A DNA stretch of 64,000 bases from Choristoneura fumiferana (lineage: Eukaryota > Arthropoda > Insecta > Lepidoptera > Tortricidae). This document shows, one piece after another, positions 59,439 to 64,000 of this stretch. Each line of letters opens with the position of its first letter. Positions within the stretch are counted from its first letter, which is position 1. The stretch lies in the NCBI RefSeq assembly GCF_025370935.1, contig NC_133496.1, forward strand, positions 11,424,493 to 11,488,492, given 5' to 3'. The position numbers and the translations under genes were made by a program. Under the pieces are notes generated by a model that saw only the letters and a program-made list of their open reading frames with translations, had not been told where the DNA came from and made no database searches.

Positions 59439-60530
59439 GGTAACAGGTCATTATTGGTACAAATGGTGACAATTTGGTTCGAAATACAACGGTATTATCA
59501 AAATTTAAACGTAAAACAATAATGTAAAGTCACAGATGTATAAAATCATACTCTATCGAGGTTATTCAGTCCATTGGTAACAGAACATTTTGGTACAAAT
59601 GTCTTAATATACAATGGTTCGAAATGCCTCATTATCAAAATTTACAACGGTCAAAAAGTATGTAAATGTAAACATGTTATAACAAACAAGAGACAAATCA
59701 ATTAGATGCCACAATAATCTAAGAGCTAAATACGTGAAAAAAAAACAAAAAGAAGATACCTAAATGATCAAGTTCTCAAAATAATCAATGGATTCGAAAA
59801 TTCCTTTGTCAAATTGTGCAAAAGCCAAAAAGTATATTAATGTCAACATGTTTGTTAGGACGAATGACCAAACGGTAGTGGGTAATGTTGGTACACTTGC
59901 CAGAATGTTCAATGGGTTAAAATGTAAAACGGACAAAATAGCAGGTAATTAATGTTAACATGATTATAATGAACACCGGCCAAAACGATCTGTTGTCATG
60001 AAATCAAGTGCCTAAAAAGTCTCGTTGACAAAATGTTCTAATGTCAAGCTGTGTTTATGCTCATTCTGTCATTCATTGGTCGCGGTCCAAAAAACGATAT
60101 TGATAGGTAGAATAAGTTAAATGTATATGTTAAATTTCTTCAGTCAGTCAATTAATTTTCAGCTGCTTGCGTCGAAAAATTATTCAATGTTGCCTTTTCA
60201 CGTTAACTGTATCATGGCACTAAAGTACATTTTGACCATAATGAATTCTGTCGAGAAAACATTTCGAGTAAAGCACATTTAGTCAATAGGATTTTGTACG
60301 TTTTGGCCCCAGAGTATTCCGTCCTGAAAACTTCCAGAAAAAAACACATCTGGACTGAAAGCTGCCTTGAAAACATTTTGAGTAAAAGTACATGTTGGCC
60401 ATAGCACTTTTTGCCCCTAAAATATTCAGACAAATTGACCTGGTGGCACAAACACTTTGTACTTTTTGACAGTGTTACATCTCAACATTATATGCATTTT
60501 GGCATTTGTACCAAAATGATCTGTTACCAG
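59439..60530. mobile_element. 1.1-kb TIR element made of short recurring words
   Basis: Left TGGTAACAGGTCATTATTGG / TACAAATG, right CATTTGTACCAAAATGATCT / GTTACCA. A second left-type end is at 59578 (TTGGTAACAGAACATTTTGG). Inside, AAAATG, GGTACAAATG, CATTTTGA and AAAACATTT words recur without long ORFs. Confidence 0.65.
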
Positions 60531-60540
60531 TCCTTCAGAC

Positions 60541-61220
60541 AAGAATGGGTTACGTAAGGCTGCACGCGTCGCTCCGACAAGTTGATCTAACTACTTGCGT
60601 CAGTAATCCCTGATTATTAATTGTCTGTCTAGGTAAATTTAAAAGTCAGTGTAATCAGACTCAAATTTAAGGACTGATAAGTTTTCTTGAGAAAGGATAT
60701 CTTATGTCCTGGGCCTGGGGCACACTGAATCAAACCAAAAACATTATGTAAAAATTGGGGGCCAAGACACGCAAGCTAATAAGTCTAACGTTTTCGCCGT
60801 AAAAAAAAAACGAATCACATGAAAAGCCAAGCCTCTAAGCTCTGACTTCGACCTACACCTTGGTTTATAAATATGGCTTGGCCGTTTAATAGATCTAATG
60901 CATGCCATAACATTGAAGACCTGTGCCGTAATATAAATTTCCTACCGTAAAGAAGTCCATCGGATCGTCTGGTCGATATGTTAAGAAATTAGGTTTGTCT
61001 TCCGTATTGCGATAATATTAATCGAACTATTCTGTTCTCTCTTGGATTATCGAGGGCGAAGCTAAGACGGTTTAAAGATGAGACGCACCGGTTCGAAAAA
61101 AGGTAGGTATAGTTAAGGTAGTGCCCCGCTTTCTTTTTTGTTTGTCTTAGCAGGGAACTAACGTGTCCAAAATTTTGTTTTTGTCGGTATATTTTGCGCA
61201 GGAGCGCTCAAGTCTTTGTC
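60541..61220. other. unrecognised stretch
   Basis: No exon, no repeat family that I can name. Confidence 0.35.
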
Positions 61221-61224
61221 CATT

Positions 61225-61340
61225 CAGGATAACACTGGACTCTAGAACGTCACAGAAGAAGAGGTTCTAAAAATTTTTTTTTCAGGATAACACTGGACTC
61301 TAGAACATCACAGAAGAAGAGGTTCTAAAAATTTTTTTTT
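61225..61340. repeat. two 58-bp tandem units
   Basis: CAGGATAACACTGGACTCTA ... GAGGTTCTAAAAATTTTTTT occurs at 61225-61282 and again at 61283-61340, with one clear difference (AACGTC against AACATC). Confidence 0.9.
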
Positions 61341-61734
61341 AAGTAAGAATAAAATAAGTAATAAGATGAAGTCATAATTTTATTGACTTTGTAAGTAGAT
61401 TTAATACGCGATACTTACAAAATAACATCATAATATTAATTCGTAATTTGCTACATAATATTAATTCTATTTATATTTTGTACATTTAATAACTGTTTTT
61501 CGTTGACTCATCAGCTCTCATTCCCTGTTTAAAAATATTCTACTCTTAGTTTCTGCTATGAAGTCCAAGCTTTTTTCCATTCCAAATTTCATAAAATTTA
61601 GTGCAGTGATTTAGTTGTAAAAAGTTAACTATTCGTATATGATTAAAGGTCTTCACATTTTGATTCAAACTGGCGATTAAAAACTATAAATAATATAATG
61701 TACAGAATATTTCTTGAGTGAACAATATTATAAA

Positions 61735-61915
61735 CTAGCTGGCGCTCGCGGCTTCGCCCCCGGTGTAGTTTTTTTTTTAATTTTCTAAATCTTTTATAAG
61801 AATCTTCTCCTGACAATAGCAAACCAAAAAAAAGAATTAGCGAAATCGGTCCAGCCGTTCACGCGTGATGCCGTGACCAAGGGAAATATGGATTCATATA
61901 TAGAATATTTTAGTT
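61735..61915 (+). repeat. dispersed 'GCGGCTTCGCCC' repeat
   Basis: AACTAGCTGGCGCTCGCGGCTTCGCCC start (words AACTAGCTGGCG, CGCGGCTTCGCCC) and CGGTCCAGCCGTTCACGCGT; a familiar moth repeat whose end is TATATAGAATAT. Confidence 0.6.
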
Positions 61916-63310
61916 TAGATTAGAATTTAGTTTAGACCGCATACTAAAAAACTCGCAAATGAATATATTTTTTAATTTATTTAGCCATACAGTACAGTAT
62001 TATTTATAGGTACAACTGAGAGTGAACTTTAGGGTGGTAAAGGAATTTCTTGATTGATGGCATTGAAAGGAAAAACAATTTGATGTTATATTATAGTTTT
62101 ATTTCTTCGCAGTACGATTAAACAGCAAGCTATTTTGTAACAGTAGCATTATACTAGCGTACGTCTTTCAACACAAATAGAACGGGCGATTAATGATAAT
62201 GATAATGTGGAATTTTAATTGCTGTCAAGTACCTACACATTGCTAACTCACGATTACAACTCATCGAATGTACAATACTCTAACGAGTTGGGAGTTGTCA
62301 CTCACCGAATCGAAATGGTTGGGGCGGACAAGGAGCTCATAAATATATTGACACTCCCTAACAACGCGGCCTTGACATTGAGTTCGCATAAATTTTAGGT
62401 GGCACTGTTCAGAGAGATGTATATCTTTTGCAAACTGGAATACACTCAAATTTATCAAATCTGACCTAGAGGGCAAGAGAAAAAGTAAGCAAAACCAAAG
62501 AAGATAAAGATCTGCAATACCCAAGATGAAACTTGGCTAAAATCATCAATTTGGAAAGAATTCAATTTGCAATAGAAAAGTCAAGAAAACTTGCCCCCTC
62601 GAGTATTTAGTACAAACATCCCACTGCAGTACCTTCAGAAATAAAATAAAAGAAGATCATGAATAATGCAAAGCAAGTGGCAACGGCAGAGAACGCAACT
62701 TGCGACTCCGGTCATTATCATAACACATGTTGCTTATCACGAAAGCAGCGTGTTGACTTGTAGATCAGTCGGTTGCCGGGCGTTGCTGGGACGGGACGGC
62801 TCGCGGTACACCGATAACAGAAAGGATTATAATAGCCAAGGCCCACAGTGTTGTCAATAAAACTTGAGGAATGGAAAGCAAGTGGCAACACAGCAACAAA
62901 ACTTGTGACTGGTCTTAATCAAAAAGATATTAGAGCTCGTAGATTTTTAAAGTAGCTATAGGAGACAGTGTAAAAACTAGTTCAATATTCTTTATTAGAT
63001 TTTTTTATCTAAATATATCTACATACAAAGACGTCTCATCAAAAAAAATCTATACTGAGAAATATACCCGTAAAAAGCTAAATTATAGCAATTTAAATCC
63101 AATGTGTGATTGATGAGATGAATGAGTGAAAAATAAACGAGTCAGAACTTAGCAAGGTATTTTGAAAATGAGATAAGAAAATAGATCAGTGCGAGTCGGA
63201 CTCATGCATCGAGTCCGACTTACAACAGTAGAACACTCACAACTTAGAACAGTAGATTAGGGGTATGTTTGGCAATGTCTAAAATTAAAAAAAAAAACTA
63301 ACGTAAAATA
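61916..63310. other. remaining right-hand intergenic or intronic sequence
   Basis: Apart from the 62660 repeat, only a short inverted word AGTCGGACTC / GAGTCCGACT near 63190-63222 is noted. Confidence 0.35.
62660..62925. repeat. direct repeat of a GCAAGTGGCAAC segment
   Basis: AAAGCAAGTGGCAACGGCAG...CAACTTGCGACTCCGGTC at 62670 and AAAGCAAGTGGCAACACAGC...AACTTGTGACTGGTC at 62876, about 200 bp apart. Function unknown. Confidence 0.6.
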
Positions 63311-63339
63311 ACCTACGCTGCGCTTCGCTCCCGCCTTAG

Positions 63340-63780
63340 CCTTCTGAACCTGAATTCTTTAATATCTTTTGGCAGGTTATTGTACATTTGTGCTGCCTCG
63401 GATAAAATATTCCGTTTACCGTAGCCAGTTCTATGCTTAAATACTTTTATTTTGTTCGTGTTCCTCAAATTATGCTTAAATGTTCTTTTCGTAAATGTTA
63501 ATTGTGAATGTATTTCCTTCTTCAATATTTTTTTGATGAGCATGCAAGTTGAAAACGTATAAATCTGTTTTACATTGAATAGCTTGGTTTTCGTATACAG
63601 TGATCTTGTTCTTGTTAAGCGACTATACTTGAATAAGGTCTTTATTAGTTTGTTTTAAAATGTTTGCAGACATTTAAGATTTGTTTTTGCAGCACAGCCC
63701 CATAATTCAATCAGATAATCTAAGTGAGATTTTGCTAGTGAGTTATATAATATTAGACGCGCTTTGTACGGTATGCAGCC
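63340..63780 (-). pseudogene. LINE reverse-transcriptase C-terminal remnant (minus)
   Basis: Minus-strand frames give SHLDYLIELWGCAAKTNLKC-like text (frame-broken), then LRNTNKIKVFKHRTGYGKRN and AAQMYNNLPKDIKEF, the classic end of jockey/CR1-like polymerases. At 63310-63340 its end meets the GCTTCGCTCCCGCCTTAGCC word also present at 56540. Confidence 0.7.
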
Positions 63781-63799
63781 CACACACACACTTTGGTAA

Positions 63800-63997
63800 T
63801 CAGGGGCAAAAAGTACCGCCAGCAAAAAAGCTCGTCCGGTTGGTCGGCCGAAGTATCGCTGGGCTGATGCTGTGGAGGCAGATCTGCGACAGCTTCAAGC
63901 CGGCAATTGGCGTGAAGTTGCGCAAGATCGGGTTAAGTGGCAAGCTCTCGTTTCGGAGGCCAAGACTCATTTTGAGTCACTGAGCCAAACTAGTTAG
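63800..63997 (+). pseudogene. RTE-type LINE polymerase C-terminus (plus)
   Basis: Plus-strand reading: VGRPKYRWADAVEADLRQLQ, AGNWREVAQDRVKWQALVSE, AKTHFESLSQTS and a stop at the very end of the window. Frame intact over this stretch; 5' part missing. Confidence 0.8.
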
Positions 63998-64000
63998 TTT

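Overview
This is a piece of a large, repeat-rich insect nuclear genome, almost certainly a moth or butterfly. The evidence is spliced animal genes with GT-AG introns, a CtBP whose protein closely resembles the insect orthologue, and many dispersed repeats typical of Lepidoptera: tRNA-derived SINEs, LINE 3' ends starting from T-rich or microsatellite tails, palindromic MITEs, a mariner and foldback elements. Only about 3.8 kb of the 64 kb is coding. All family assignments rest on reading the sequence and on remembered family features; no search was run.

Two genes converge. CFAP58 (plus strand, 845-32815) is recovered as 18 coding exons whose splice phases all agree. They give 832 residues plus a stop; only the N-terminal tip lies off the left edge. 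It is a coiled-coil protein of the cilium/sperm flagellum. CtBP (minus strand, 51353 down to 36077) is recovered complete as nine coding exons, 448 residues, with the NAD-binding motif and the Arg/Glu/His catalytic set of the D-hydroxyacid-dehydrogenase-like corepressors. Its ATG exon begins at a splice acceptor, so the promoter and at least one 5' noncoding exon lie farther right, possibly outside the window. The genes meet tail to tail across about 33.3-35.2 kb. Nothing links them functionally beyond position.

The rest is mobile DNA in layers. At 1.06-8.8 kb: a 16-bp-unit foldback, a MITE split by a 1.3-kb TIR element, a ~5.3-kb foldback-like element whose inverted arms each hold four ~137-bp units, a 1.6-kb palindrome inside it, and a two-copy palindromic MITE. 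At 9.5-13.5 kb: a young, internally deleted LTR retrotransposon with apparently identical 179-bp LTRs, nested in an older repeat. At 14-33 kb the CFAP58 introns carry SINEs, MITEs, LINE fragments and a decayed tandem copy of one CFAP58 exon. At 33.5-33.8 kb two tRNA-like units sit head to head.

In CtBP (36-51 kb) the introns carry MITEs, a foldback made of short words, LINE pieces and a mariner. From 51.4 to 64 kb, upstream of the CtBP ATG exon, I found no coding gene; it holds several large inverted-repeat elements, a SINE, and LINE reverse-transcriptase remnants at the right edge.

The best candidates for something undescribed are non-autonomous elements: the 3.2-8.5 kb element, the 'word-array' elements at 43.9, 55.9 and 59.4 kb, and the recent LTR element that must move in trans. 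I saw no CRISPR array, operon or bacterial-type system.
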